This document shows, in pieces, positions 48,326 to 60,639 of a DNA stretch of 62,221 bases (its first letter is position 1; each line of letters opens with the position of its first letter). A program made the translations under genes and the position numbers. This DNA is from Didymodactylos carnosus. Taxonomy: Eukaryota > Rotifera > Eurotatoria > Philodinida > Philodinidae. Location: positions 1 through 62,221 of the forward strand of contig CAJNOQ010000220.1 in assembly GCA_905250885.1 (NCBI GenBank), read 5' to 3'. The notes below the pieces were generated by a model. That model worked only from the letters and a program-made list of their open reading frames with translations, did no database searches and was not told the origin of the DNA.

Positions 48326-49574
48326 TGTGTGTGTATGTATATATATTTCTATATATATATATATTATAGCATAATTTATTCACATATATATATTTTTGGT
48401 TTCAAAGTCAATCGTTCTTTTTATCATTGTTGTTTTTTTTTGTTTTTTTTGTTCAAGTCGTTTTGGATACATGTGCAACATTGTGTCGATTTATATGCAT
48501 TTCAATAAGAAAAGAAGGATTTTACTTCTGTCTTTAATTATCTAATTCTATACTAAAAATGCACAATTTATCGTTTTTTTGTATTTATATGTGCTTGTGG
48601 ACGTTGAGAACGCCAATCATTTTTTTATTTTAGTTAACGTTTTGGTGCTCTCAACATGCTTTATTCTGTTGACCTACCTAATTCTTATTAAAATATTTAT
48701 AATCGAAACAAAACTTTTAAAAACTTTAATATTCATTGTTCTATTGTGCATTTATTATTTTTCTATACTCTAAAATATTTTGTTATTAGAACAATTATTT
48801 TTCAATGAAAAAAAAAAAACAAAATTTAAAATGATATGTTGTTGGTTTTTATTTCGTGCAAATCGCGAGATTCATGTATTTTACATAAATGATGTAAATA
48901 TATGAATAAATCAATTCATAATTAACTAATTATTAATGAATTGATAGGATAGAAAGAATATTAATTTCATCATTTGATGATTGCAATAATTTTCATTGAT
49001 CACTTTTTAGCTTTAACTACTGTACAAATCGAAATTAATCCCTTATTTTTTGCCGATTTGTGGTGCTGTCTGGTCTATTTACTACAAAATAATTTCTATT
49101 CTTGATTAATATTTTGTTTTTTCTACTTCTTTCTATAATAATTGAGTAGTCGTTTTTATTTTTTGTGTCTATGAGTGAATGTCGATGTAATTTAATCTAC
49201 TTTAAATAATGTTTGCGTGTGTATGTTATTTTATGTATTGTTTTGTCTAAATTTTTTTTTTTTTGCATTATTAAAATAGTTCTGCTAAAAATTGAATTAA
49301 TTAATAATAAAATATTTTTCTATAATCTGTTATAGTAGAAAGAGCTTTTCTCGTGATAATGAAAAGTAATATTAATTTTAAAAATCATATTTGATGTTTG
49401 AACGTATTTATACGTAATTTTATAAACAACTGTTGACAACTCGTTTACAGGTAATGCTGAATTTATTATAAAAAAAAAACCAAAAAAAAGAAGAAGAGAC
49501 GTATATATAAATTTTAAACAATTTTAAACAAAAAAATGAGATTCCGATATTGATAAATATTTTTTGTTTTTTAG
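48326..49574. other. 3' flanks of two convergent genes
   Basis: Very AT-rich sequence with poly-T and poly-A tracts and a (TA)n run at 48346-48365, between the convergent ends of FHIP1 and the unknown minus-strand gene. It probably contains both 3' UTRs. No further gene was seen. Confidence 0.6.
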
Positions 49575-51541
49575 TTATAAATAAAAATTTGTAATATTTT
49601 CAATACCATTTGAAGAATAACCGGATTGATGTTCTAACAATTTTAATGTGTCATCTGTTTCTGATGATAAAATATGATTATATTCATCTTTGAATATTTC
49701 TAATAATTGTTCAATATCATCTGGATAAGTCTCACATTTATTATTATTTAATTTCGTTAATTCAAAATTCTTGACAGTTGAATGATGCATTTGAATTTGA
49801 TTATCAAATGTCATTTGTACTGGTTCGTATGAATCATTAAAACAATTTTCATCTGATTTAGGTGGTGATAAAGGAGAAAAGAAAGAAGAAACGATGGGTG
49901 TCGTTATTGCTGTTGTCGAAGAAGTTGGTAATAGAGTAAATTCTAACGATGAATTATTTCCTAATGAATTTAACGATGATGGACAAACATAATTATTAGA
50001 ATGAAAATTGTTTGGGGGTGGGGGATAATAATTTTCATTTTGTTCACTATATTGATCATAATGAAAACGTTTTCTAGCATAATCTACACAACAGTAGAGA
50101 TCATTGTAACATTCTTTACGTTTCTTTTTGTTATTATTATATAAGGCTGGTGAATTGTTGATTTTATAATTGGGGAATGCAATTGACGGATAATAAATAT
50201 ATTGACTGTTATAATCATAATCAGAAATATACTCATTCATCTCAGATATTTTATGATATTGTTGCTGTTCGGTCACTCCAAAAAAATATTTATTTCTATC
50301 GTCTGCGAATCATAAAGTAAATACAGATTTATAGAAACATATTTTCAATTTTTAATATCAGTTATAGATGGCGTAGTAAAACAAGCTGTCACATCAGTGC
50401 GTTAGAATCTTATGAGGGAACCTCTCGAGGTGATAAAACGCTTTTTTCTCGGAATCTAGTGAGTTATAGGTTATCGCCCATGATGATTACGAATGTGACC
50501 ATGGGGGTGGCCCTTAGCCCTTCAAAGATTCGGTTTTCTAGAAAACCAGTTTTTTAGGATGACGTATAACCAGACCCTTTCTTAATGAGGCATGATTGTA
50601 GTCTGCAAATTTCTGATTAAAATGAGACATCTCCCAGCTCTACATTACCTTTCTTTGCAAATTTATAGAATTTACAAGAAAAGCCCCAAATATTCATTGT
50701 CAGCTCAAAGCTACACAAATAAGAAGAAATTAATTTAGGGCTCTTCTTGTAAATTCTTTAAATTTGCAAAGAAAGGTAACGTAGAGCTGGGAGATGTCTC
50801 ATTTCAATCAGAAATGTGCGGCCTACAATCATACCTCATTAAGAAAGGTTCTGGTTATACTTCAGAGTTTCTGAAAAACTGGTTTTCTAGAAAACCGATT
50901 CTTTGAAGGGCCACCCCCATAGTCATATTCGTAATCAGCATGGTCGATAACCTATAACCCACTAGATTCCGAGAAAAAAGCTTTTTTTATCACCTTGAGA
51001 GGTTTCCTCGTTAGCTGATAATCCGTAGATCATGTGAGATTGTCTAATATCAATCACTGGTCAATACTAAGTGAAGGATCGTGTTTGATTAAAATAATCT
51101 TGTTTTTTGGTTTTCTCTTCTTTTCTTTTTTTTAATGCTATAGATTCACAACATTTGTGAGCTGCTTTGCGTGTTCAAAAATCCGGTTGAGTATTTTATA
51201 GAATAATAAGCAATATAGACGTTATAAATATGTCACAGAAAGCACTTCTGATTATTCATTAGTTACGCTTTATTATAAAAGTTATAAAATGTATTTTTGT
51301 TTTTAAAGTAATATTTAATTATTTCTAATTAACCTTAATTTAGTTCTATTGTTATATAAATCATTTTTTACTTACGATATTTTAATGGTTTTTGCTTAAT
51401 TTTTGATTCCAAAAATTTTGTTTCGAAATTATTTCTATCTTGAAATGATGTTTGTTCTTTCCATTGTACAAGCCAACTTAAATCGGTTAGATCATCATCA
51501 ATAAATATGGAATTTTTATTCTTAAGTATTTTATCCAACAT
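49575..51541 (-). CDS. Uncharacterised two-exon Asn/Tyr-rich protein
   Basis: Exon 1 is 51541-51376 and exon 2 is 50275-49575. The intron is 1.1 kb and the protein about 289 residues. Phase fits (C + TG restores a Leu codon). The N-terminal exon contains DDDLTDLSWLVQWKEQ. Exon 2 is Asn/Tyr/Ser-rich and mostly low complexity, with YYPPPPNN, CCVDYARKRF and a predicted amphipathic stretch near the end (DDIEQLLEIFKDEYNHIL). The DDDLTDLSWL and VDYA pieces vaguely recall the region before the forkhead domain in FoxJ1/FoxN proteins, but no forkhead domain is present. I do not assign a family. It could be an intrinsically disordered transcriptional regulator. The intron contains a large fold-back element. 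An upstream CTTCAG lies a few bases before the ATG. Confidence 0.6.
50400..51012. mobile_element. Fold-back element, arms of about 280 bp, in the intron of the unknown gene
   Basis: The left arm (about 50418-50695) and right arm (about 50735-51012) are reverse complements over almost their whole length. Shared blocks include GATAAAACGCTTTTTTCTCG (left), GGTTTTCTAGAAAACC in both, and GAGACATCTCCCAGCTCTAC. The spacer is only about 40 bp, so the whole element could fold into a nearly continuous hairpin. No transposase. Confidence 0.88.
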
Positions 51542-52567
51542 TTTTTTTTAAACTGAAGATGCGTTCGTTACAAAAGTTAAAAATAATGAAAACAATATTT
51601 CATCTATTGTTTTATTTATATAGTTCTACTGCTTATTGATGATTCCTCTACTATACTGAACTCAATTTAGCGTTAGATATGTGATTATCGAGAAGAGATA
51701 TGCGAAGATAACAATTGAAGATATGGATTAAAACATCATTATGTAATTTTCTTTTCTGTAGAAAAAACTTTACGGTCATCATTCATCATATACAAGTTTA
51801 ACTAAAACTATAGGATTAAAAAATGTTGATAAATATTGCATCATATCAACGATTTAAACGTTATTGTTATTGTTAAGAAAAAAAATAGAAATGGAATGTG
51901 TTTCAAAGAATGTTCAGTATTTGAGAAAGTAAACAGTGATTGAATGAGATAAAAAGGTATGACAAGAAAATAGTGACAAGTTTTTGAATGTTATGTAGTT
52001 AACAGTGTAAAAAACAAGGGATAGATAGAATAGTATTGTTCACATCCAACATTTATGATAATATAAGATTAGATTTTGAGTATTTATATAATTTAAAAGT
52101 TTTTATATTTTTATAGTTATCCATATTGTGAAAATCGGCTAACTTTTAACAATTAATTGTGTTATCAACAAAAATCATCTATTAATCGATCATTTTTGCT
52201 GAAATCATAAGTAATGATCGATTTTTTTAAAAATGAAATTAATCACGCAAAAGTTCTGTTTAAAAGTTGCAATTAAGCGCACGATTAACTGACTTGAAAG
52301 TGTCAATTTTGCTGACGTAGGCCATTATACTTTTATTTTTCCAGTTTGAATTTGATTAATCAGAAATATATGAAATTTTTCTAGTATCTAATATTTGAGA
52401 ATGTTTATTAAGACTTCTATATAATAAAGTCGAATAAATTTCGATTTATTTTTACTATTAAGATAACAACGGTTGTTAACGATGTCTGTTAGAGCTTGCA
52501 TTCAAATGTGAATGTTAAATTTCTTTGCTTCGAAGTATTCTAATTCGAAACGCTTTAAAGAATATCG
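51542..52567. other. Intergenic, no gene recognised
   Basis: AT-rich sequence upstream of the minus-strand unknown gene. No open frame of note. Confidence 0.55.
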
Positions 52568-53752
52568 TAATTATATTACCAACAGATGGTCCAAAATGAA
52601 TAAACACTTCAGTGTTACTACTATACTTTTTTTATCTCTTTTTATGATCTTTTTTTCCTAAATATAGCACGTTCAATTCTCTACAAAAATCTATTTATGG
52701 AATAAATTTTTACCGAGTGTCAAGGTAAAAAAATTATGAGTATAATACGACGAGGCCTCAAGATGACCGTGTTTGTAACTAAAGTCTTTTTTATATTATT
52801 TGCTCGTTTTTCTTCATGTAAAAGAACGTGTATAACCCATTCACTTTCTTGAAACACTATCTTTTGGTCTTAATCAAAATTCCTAAGCATCAACTCGTAT
52901 CGCGTGATACACATTTTTTCTTTTCTAAGTTTCTTGAAAAATCATCAGTTTTATTCTGTAGTTTAGTGTCGTTTAGTGAAATGGCTCCACTCTTATGAAA
53001 AAAACAATGATATGACGTCGGATGGATATATTTCTATTAAAGAGAAATGCTCATTCATTGCATTAAATCCCCAAACGTTAAAAAGAATGTCTTTTTGCCG
53101 CTGTAATGAGCGGAAAGTTCACAAAGTTTAGTTATTTTTGATCCATTTTAGAAAAACAAAAATCTTTCTATTGTAAGTGTCTATACGCGTCTTGAAAGAG
53201 TACATTTGAAAGTACATATAATCGTCCTTCGACATAAATCAGTGTACGAACAAACGTGAAAAAGGTTCAGACATTTCTGAAAGAAGCACTTTGCAAAGAC
53301 GATCATCTCGAGCAGAAATGTGCAGAGTAACTGTTTGTTAAACTCTAGCCTTAATCGACCCTTTGACATCAGAGCTCTGATCTTATCTTACGCTTTGAAA
53401 ATTTTGAGAATGTCATTGGTAATAATTTCATTATTTTTTTTGTATATAAATAAATTGAATCAATGAAAATTGTCATTATTTTTTTGAAATCCATCTTTCT
53501 TAAACAAAATCCTGACCCTACCCTTTGATTTGAGAGTAGATAGAGTAGGGTCAGGACATACTATACATCTCTAATCTCGAGGCCTCACCGTATTATACTC
53601 ATAATTTTTTTACCTTGACACTCAGTAAGAATTCATTTCATCAATAGATTTTTGTAAAGAATTGAACATGCTATTTTTTGAGAAGAAAAAAGAGATCATA
53701 AAAAGAGATAAAAGACCGTAGCAGCAACGTTAAAATTCACTTTGGGTCGTCC
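52568..53752. mobile_element. Fold-back element of about 1.2 kb, arms of about 185 bp
   Basis: The left arm (about 52568-52759) and right arm (about 53577-53752) match in reverse complement, best over TGTCAAGGTAAAAAAATTAT at 52718-52737 and the adjoining GAGGCCTC. Inside, near the right arm, is a smaller inverted repeat (CCTGACCCTACC / GGGTCAGG, about 53511-53555). The 53181-53369 minus frame has no recognisable domain. Confidence 0.8.
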
Positions 53753-54207
53753 ATTCTATTTAAATTATCTCTGTGTATTAAAAAGAAACGTATGTTACTA
53801 TTAAAAAAAAAGCTTGCCCTGAAAAATGTATCTGTCAAAAAAGTCTATTTTAATTTCATTTAGACGTGTTTTACTATTTAAAAAATCATTGTCCTTTGAC
53901 ATTATGTGTAACATGTTCAATAATAATATTACTAGATACGTGATCTAAACGGCTAATATTATTTCCTCTTTCAATTTTGTTATGATGAATATTTTATACC
54001 ACAAAACACTGAAATGTTGATTTTATTTGTCGTACTACTATACATTTATTAGATGATATATAACATATACACACACAAAAAGTGAGAAATAATTTAGTGA
54101 TTAATCTACTCCAATATTTCTGATTTCCCTATTAGCCACCATATAATACAAAACAACATAAAATTAAAAGAGTTTATTTTTTTTATTATAATTTAGTCCA
54201 ATATTTT
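53753..54207. other. Intergenic, 3' flank of the EF-hand gene
   Basis: AT-rich. Nothing recognised beyond a probable 3' UTR for the minus-strand EF-hand gene. Confidence 0.55.
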
Positions 54208-54490
54208 CTAATGTTTATTTGCTTGACTAAATTCTTCAAATGTAACTAGTCCATCTTTGTCCGAATCAATATCAGCAAATTTTTTTGCTATTTCCGAATC
54301 ATTCATATTACCTTTTCCATGTTTTGAATAATATGTTTTAAATTCTATAAGGGTAATAAATCCATCTTTATCCTTGAGAAAATAAAACACATAACATATT
54401 GATATTTTATTAGAAATAATAAACAAATCAAATGATACTTACGTCATCGAGACGATTGAACTCTTCACGTAATTCAGCATCGTTTGACAT
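54208..54490 (-). CDS. Small two-EF-hand calcium-binding protein
   Basis: Exon 1 is 54490-54443 and exon 2 is 54372-54208, giving 70 residues. Splicing is needed to complete the first calcium loop: LDD from exon 1 joins DKDG from exon 2, giving DDDKDGFITLIE. The second loop is DSDKDGLVTFEE. Both have the canonical acidic positions 1, 3, 5 and 12 and Gly6. The start MSNDAELREEFNRL is close to a calmodulin/troponin-C half. At 70 residues it is one EF-hand pair, similar in size to S100 or calmodulin-like single-lobe proteins, so it is probably a cytosolic calcium sensor or buffer. An AG acceptor four bases upstream of the ATG supports this start. The partner is unknown. Confidence 0.85.
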
Positions 54491-54494
54491 TATT

Positions 54495-54496
54495 CT
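54495..54496 (-). promoter_or_regulatory. Candidate splice (trans-splice) acceptor next to the EF-hand start
   Basis: On the minus strand TTTTAATTTAG ends four bases before the ATG. Same arrangement as at CEP104. Confidence 0.5.
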
Positions 54497-57400
54497 AAAT
54501 TAAAAGTACTAAGTTTAACTTTGTTAAAAGACGAGAACTACTATATACTAATATAACCAAATCTCCCTAATGGATTTTATAAGAAAAAAACAGAAGAAAA
54601 AAAAAGAAAGATTTGTTCTAGATGTTGTCTAATGTTCTTTTCAAAAATCATTAGACTAATACAAAATACGCACTCAATATATTGTCAAGAATATCTATTT
54701 TCTCTCTGTCTCTTCCCTTTCAAAGGGTGAAAATAATTCCAGTATAAAACAGATGCTGTTTAAATTAAGGGGACTTTTCTTAAAATGTTTTTTTTATATA
54801 ACGTGCGTCCGAGATCCATTTGTAGTTCAATGATCTGGCAAAACTGAAGTAGATACATTTGTTTAAAAATGTGAATAAAAGTGAATTTTAGAAAAATGTT
54901 TGCATCAATATATGATCTGTTAGACAAAAAATAAATTTTCTACAATACATATGAAATCCTCTCGAAGAAGTAAGAAAAATACTGAGTAGTTGTAAATTAT
55001 ACTTGTGAAGAAAAGTGTAATTAGTAAAAAATACTCGAAAGATAAATTTATGGATATGTTGGAGGAGAAATTAGAATTCAGACAACTGATATATTTACAA
55101 GACGCTTACAATTCAGATGTGGCTGAATATCGTCTAACTTTTTCATATTGCAAAAGTTTTTCTTAAATTTTAATATAGACAGATTTTTAACAAATCAATA
55201 TTATGAAGAGTTGAGTAAACATGTCCAATGACCCATTTATAATATCTGCTGATTCTACATGAAATTATAATGTTTGAGTTTATCAACAACAACAACAACA
55301 ACAACACAATGTTGACTAATTTGTATAAAGTGAGCGAAAACGTTTAATTCTAATGATAATAAATTGAGAGTTATAACTTACATTAATCTTTTTTGATGTT
55401 ATGTTTTGAGAAAGAAGTGGTAAGAAAATACGTTCTAATTTGTTGAGGAAAAACGGTTGGCTTTGTAGTAAATGATTTTTGTATATTATATTTTAATAAA
55501 AAAAAAAATTTCTTTATATATTGATGTTGATGGTAATACTACAAAAGAAAAAAAAAATTTTTTTTTCTTTTTTCTATTTTTTTGTTTTCTTCTTATCTTT
55601 GTTTTATTTCTTATATTTTTCTGACTTCTTCTTCTCTCTCTCTCTCTCTCTCTCTCATGGGTCTAGGAGATGGAAAATGAATTCGTGCACTGGATAAATG
55701 GGTAGATTTTTATATGAGTTTTTGTTATCGTATGTTAGATAAGCTTCCTTAGAATTATGTTTTATTATTGTCATGCTTGAAATTTCTCTTCTCTTGATCA
55801 AATTATTTTTTTTCGCACAATAAATATATTATGCTATCATTTGATACGATAATTATTTAGAAATTCTCTTTTAAGGAAAATTTTTCTATGTTTATTGAAA
55901 AAACAAAATTAATTCATGAAAGTTTGTTGAAAAAAATATGATAAGAGATCTTGATACACTATTGACGTGGTATACTCACGTAAAATAAGTAATAAGAAAA
56001 AAAAATGTATAAAATTATTCCGTTTCGATCTTATTTCTCTCTCATTCTTTATATTCTACTAAGTTTTAATCATCAAAGAGTGTCGAACGTCTATTGTTAG
56101 AGAAGTATCACTGAATTTGTTCGAGTTTTCCGAGTTAATAGAGAATAATCAACAATGATCATTTTTAAGAACCATTAATATTGAAAGTTTAATCATAGCA
56201 TGTAAACTGAAAATATGAGAAAAATTGAGAAAAAATAAGCATTGTTACAGAGATTAGAATGAAAATTGAAAATTTTTCTCAGCATCTTCTAAGAATTTGG
56301 CGGAAATATTGACTGGTTTCTAATCCTAGAATAGACTTTCTTAATGGGTTTTTTCTCGAGTTCAAAGCCTCTCTTCTTACCATATTATATAGTACTAAAG
56401 CGGAAAACCTATTTAAAACTAAAACATAACCTTGTTGATGAATTTCTTCTTATTGATAAAGTTAGAAAATATATCATTTGTTCTCATCCTTGAAATTCCT
56501 ACTATTTATTCCATTAATTATCTTAACACTTGTTATATATTTACATATATTTGTATTCGAAAATAAAATTAATCATAAAATAATCACTAGTAATAGATCT
56601 GCCAATATTTTCAGTCACTTGAGTATTGTAACATCTTATCAGTCGCAGATTTACGATAAATGTGAGCGTACCCACTGGAATTTTTGATTACATAGTGTCT
56701 CTTCTGATTTATAAAGGAGTTAACTTCTCGTTTTAAACAGTTCTCAAAATATCTGATATATTTTCTGAAAATATGCACTTATTGAAGTATTTTTTCTCGA
56801 TTCATTACTGTATCTTACAGTGAATTCAGAAAAAATCTGACTCTCATTCAATGCATCCCTATCAACTGATAGCCATATAGCTAGAGTTAAAATCGTACCA
56901 TAATGCTATTTGATATTTTACAGTTTCTATCTTCTATTTCCTATTTTGATATAAAATGCATATAACTGTTTGGTCGTTGAAGAAATCTGGTACACAAAAT
57001 GCCAAAATATGGACAAGTTATTAGTCAAGCATATCATTTATTTATAATTTATTAAAAAATTTCTTTTATTTATATTTTGTTAATTTGTTAATTATAAAAC
57101 TACTATTCATAATGTTACTTTAATGATGTTGATAGTACAAATGTTTTATCACCCTATTGTAGAAATATCATGAACACGTTCCTAATTGATATTAATGTCA
57201 AATAAGAGTAATAATTGAGTAAAAGAGAGAGAAAATAAGTTTAAATATTCTATTATTTATAAGAAACAAAAGCTTTTAATTTCGTCAAAACTCGATCGTT
57301 TCTTATTATTTTTCTAATATTTCTAATAAATAGAGAAAAATCACCTGAAAAATATTTTAGTAAAGATGCTGTGACACTTAAGAGCTAATAATATAAATAA

Positions 57401-57612
57401 CAGAAAATAAATTCAAAAAGTTTTATTATAATCGACGACATTGCATGACACAAATAATTCTGGTTTTTGTCATATTTTCGTTGTAACAAAACTTGAGAAA
57501 AAAACTTAACTGAAGAGAAAATTGACTACAACATACAAACGGCTACAAATGGTTTTTAAAACTTCATCTACGATCTTATCAGTCTTGAAATACAACGATT
57601 GTATAGCTTAGG
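54497..57612. other. Long AT-rich intergenic region with simple repeats
   Basis: Contains (CAA)n at about 55284-55306, an A/T palindromic tract at 55543-55575 and (CT)n at 55633-55656. The open frame at 56478-56687 encodes an N-terminal hydrophobic segment but starts with TTG and has no conserved downstream exon, so I do not call it. Confidence 0.6.
55633..55656. repeat. (CT)n microsatellite
   Basis: About 12 dinucleotide units in intergenic sequence. Confidence 0.95.
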
Positions 57613-58602
57613 TTTTAAATTTTATTATTTTTATTTCTACTGAACTGGAACTATCGGGTGATCCAGATATAATGGGCGTTTTTTTGTTTTCTGTGCTTCT
57701 CCATACAGTCACAACCTTTTTGAAACTTTTATTAACCAAAAGATGCGCCGTGAAATTCTTCACAAAACCATACCTAAACTTTAATTTCAAGAAGTCAATC
57801 AAGAAAATTACGCAAATTAAACGAAAGGAAAAATACTGAAAACTTTGTATATTTGATTTGAACTTTTTTCATCTGCTATTATTTCTGTAAAAAAATGTAC
57901 CAGAAGTGAGAACGCAGTTCTTTTTGTAATTTTGAACGTGCTCTTTCTCGTGATCTATAAAAAACCTTTTTTAGAGCAGATGATGTGCTGGAGGACGAAG
58001 TTTCAAAAATATGTTCAGGTTCCAACAATGTGTGTAAGTAAGAAACGGAAAACATGATCGAAGTTTTGATTTTGCAGTTAGGTAGCGAAGAACAATCATT
58101 TTTGATCAAAACAAAACAAACCTCATCGAAAAATCTTTCGTTTTGATGGAGTTATGCGACTTTTACTGAAAGCACCACTATACCTAGAATTTAAAAAATT
58201 AATGAAAAAATGCGTGACAACCGACAGAACAATTATTATTTCCCCATGGGTTTTGATGTGAAAAAATGTGAAGTATAGCTGAAAGATAGAGGGAAGCCAG
58301 GACTACAAAATGGCTAATTCAATTTTTCTTACTTTCAAAACGCTAACACAGGAAATCGTTTTTGAGTTTAGAAAGTTTTCATTTTTTCTCCTTTCGTCTA
58401 ATTTGCATAGTTTCTTGATTGAAGTCCGAAATTAAAGTTTAGGTATGGTTTTGTTGAGAATTTCACAGCGCACCTTTGGTAAAAAATAATTCCAAAAAGG
58501 TTGAGACTGCATGGAGAAGAACAGAAAACAAAAATCACTCATTATATCTGGACCACCCGATATGTTCATCACATCAATGGCAGAAAATTTTATTGTTTCA
58601 AA
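57613..58602. mobile_element. Fold-back element of about 1 kb, arms of about 200 bp
   Basis: The left arm (about 57613-57830) and right arm (about 58385-58602) are reverse complements. Good blocks are TATCGGGTG(A/G)TCCAGATATAAT at the outer part and AACCATACCTAAACTTTAAT inward. The middle (about 550 bp) has short minus frames without transposase motifs. No clean target duplication was identified. Confidence 0.8.
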
Positions 58603-59179
58603 ATAAAATCTATCGTTTTGTTGCTGTTCGAAATAAATAATTTAAGATAATAATAATTGAATCCTTACTAGGCATGCATTGATATTTATCGGTATCTGTT
58701 ACATCTCATTTTGTAGAGAAATTTTTTTCCAACAAAACCCAGTTGTGAGAAAAATTCCCAAAAATTACTGTACCGGTGACTAGCGGTACATGCCTACTGG
58801 TTACGTAATAGTACGAAAGCAATCAGATTGATTTCTTTGTGTATGGTTATTCGTTGGTAATAGATATAACCATGGTTTATCGTCTTTCATTCTTTTTTCG
58901 AGATGATCCTTTGTATCTTTTGCTATCAATAACAGCTTGTCTTAACGATTGCGTAATTTGTCATGCACATTACCATTGATATGTCATATACTAACTTTGG
59001 ACAAGTTACTTATGTTCATGTGCCTCGGATGACCACTCTGATAGCTCAATACATTGTGACGTACAACTTGGTTTCTATGCCTTGACAGAAAAAGCTAAAA
59101 TCTGATTAGCAGATGTGTATGAAAGATCAAGTAATTCGTACATCAGATCAACCAGAGCTGCAAATGTAGATCACTACAT
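58603..59179. other. Intergenic, nothing recognised
   Basis: Separates the fold-back element from the LINE relic. No frame of note. Confidence 0.5.
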
Positions 59180-59700
59180 CCAATATGATAAAAATTAATC
59201 CACCAATTCAAGATCCAATAACAAATGTGATTATTACGAGATGCAGTATTGTTAAAAATCTTGAACCAGGAATTGAGAGAATAAAGTCAACATACAACTT
59301 CGGACAAAAAAAAGTTCCACTATAAAAAGCATGACAAATATGATTCTTAAAAATCAGATAGATAAAAATCTTAATCAATGCTCACGTGTTGTTATGTCTA
59401 TTGGAACAATTGACATTATGAAAATGGAGTCAGATTTAGCTATAACAGATCTGAAAGTTTTGATAGACAAATTCAAAATAACAAACCCTGACACAAAATT
59501 AGCTATTTGTACAATACCACCACAATATGACCCATATCTAAGTCCAAAACTACAACAAAAGATTAATCAAGATATTGATGATGTTAACTCTAAACTACAC
59601 AATCTTACAAATGATATTGATACTGTTGATTGTAACTTTACAAAAAGCATGTTAATGGCAGATGGTGTGTACTTTTTTATCAGAGAAAATAGATGAGTAT
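59180..59700 (+). pseudogene. LINE ORF1 esterase (SGNH-like) domain remnant
   Basis: The piece NVIITRCSIVKNLEPG is followed, after frameshifts, by an open frame at 59331-59696 with VVMSIGTIDIMK, LAICTIPPQYDPYL and DDVNSKLHNL. This layout (GDS-like start, GxND-like block, then NxxL) resembles SGNH/GDSL hydrolase domains described in ORF1 of CR1-like LINEs. The catalytic Ser block reads RCSIV and the GTND block reads GTID, so the remnant is probably inactive. Confidence 0.6.
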
Positions 59701-59819
59701 TTGGAGATGAGTATTAACCGTTTTGATTCGACAATAAGAACTATTGCTGTTATATCTACACAGGACGAAATAAAGAGCTCAGATCAGTCAGAATCTATCT
59801 ATATTATGCCACAACATTG

Positions 59820-60603
59820 AGAGCCTATGCCCTAATCTTGATTCTTTAAAAAGTTTACTAAAAATCTCAAATGATTCGCAGAATGCAATAGATGTTGTAT
59901 GCATCCAGGAATCATGGCTGACTGACAGTGTTGAGGATAGCGAATTAGAAATACCAGGACACTCTCTCTCTCCAGACAAGACAGAATTAAAATAACCGCT
60001 CAAAGCCCCCACGGAGGAGTTGCTATATATATTCTACATACGATCCCACATCAGTTTATCGCCTCTTGTAAAAAGACGGAGTCAATCTTAGTCAAGATAA
60101 AACCAAAATCAAAAAAGGATATTTTCATTTGTAGTTCTTATAGAAAACCATCAGTAACTATATATGAGTATGAGAATTACTTTGGGATGTTAGAACTTTT
60201 TCTCTTAGCCAACGTCACACCCTCTTCTTACCTAATTCTCACTGGTGGCTTTAATGCCTATCCTGAAAATAACCCAAACGTACATAAAACACTTTTAAAC
60301 ACTCTATCAGTTTTCCAGTTAGCACCCTCTTTTTCCACTTTTACGACGCGACATAAAACGAAACTCGACAATATCTTTTATCCGAATGAATGGGATAGTC
60401 CATCTATCAGAGATTTTCCACCACTAGGTGGTTCTCCCCATTTTGTTCTCAAAACAGTATTCAAAGACCTGTTTATGGAACGGACTCGCTTACTACAACA
60501 ACGACGTGACTATGGAAAATGCCAATGGGCTACCTTACTGTCCAAGTTATCGAACATTGATCCTGACTTTATTATGACCCTGCAACGTGTACTGAAGCAC
60601 TAA
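59820..60603 (+). pseudogene. LINE apurinic-type endonuclease domain, inactivated
   Basis: Across frameshifts: a start like LNPDSLKSLL, VVCIQESWLTDSVEDSELE (metal-binding Glu), SPHGGVAIYI, then an open frame at 60187-60603 with LILTGGFNAYPENNP, KLDNIFYP and GGSPHFVL. The usual GDFNA has become GGFNA and the final SDH motif reads SPH. Two catalytic positions are therefore lost, in addition to the frame breaks. Confidence 0.75.
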
Positions 60604-60639
60604 ACCTTTGGTCCAGTCATGTAGCAAATTGTCTAGACA

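Noticed and set aside
56478-56687. Frame with a hydrophobic N-terminus, like a type II membrane protein start
   Set aside because: Begins at TTG, stays short, and no conserved downstream exon follows. Hydrophobic runs are common by chance in AT-rich DNA.
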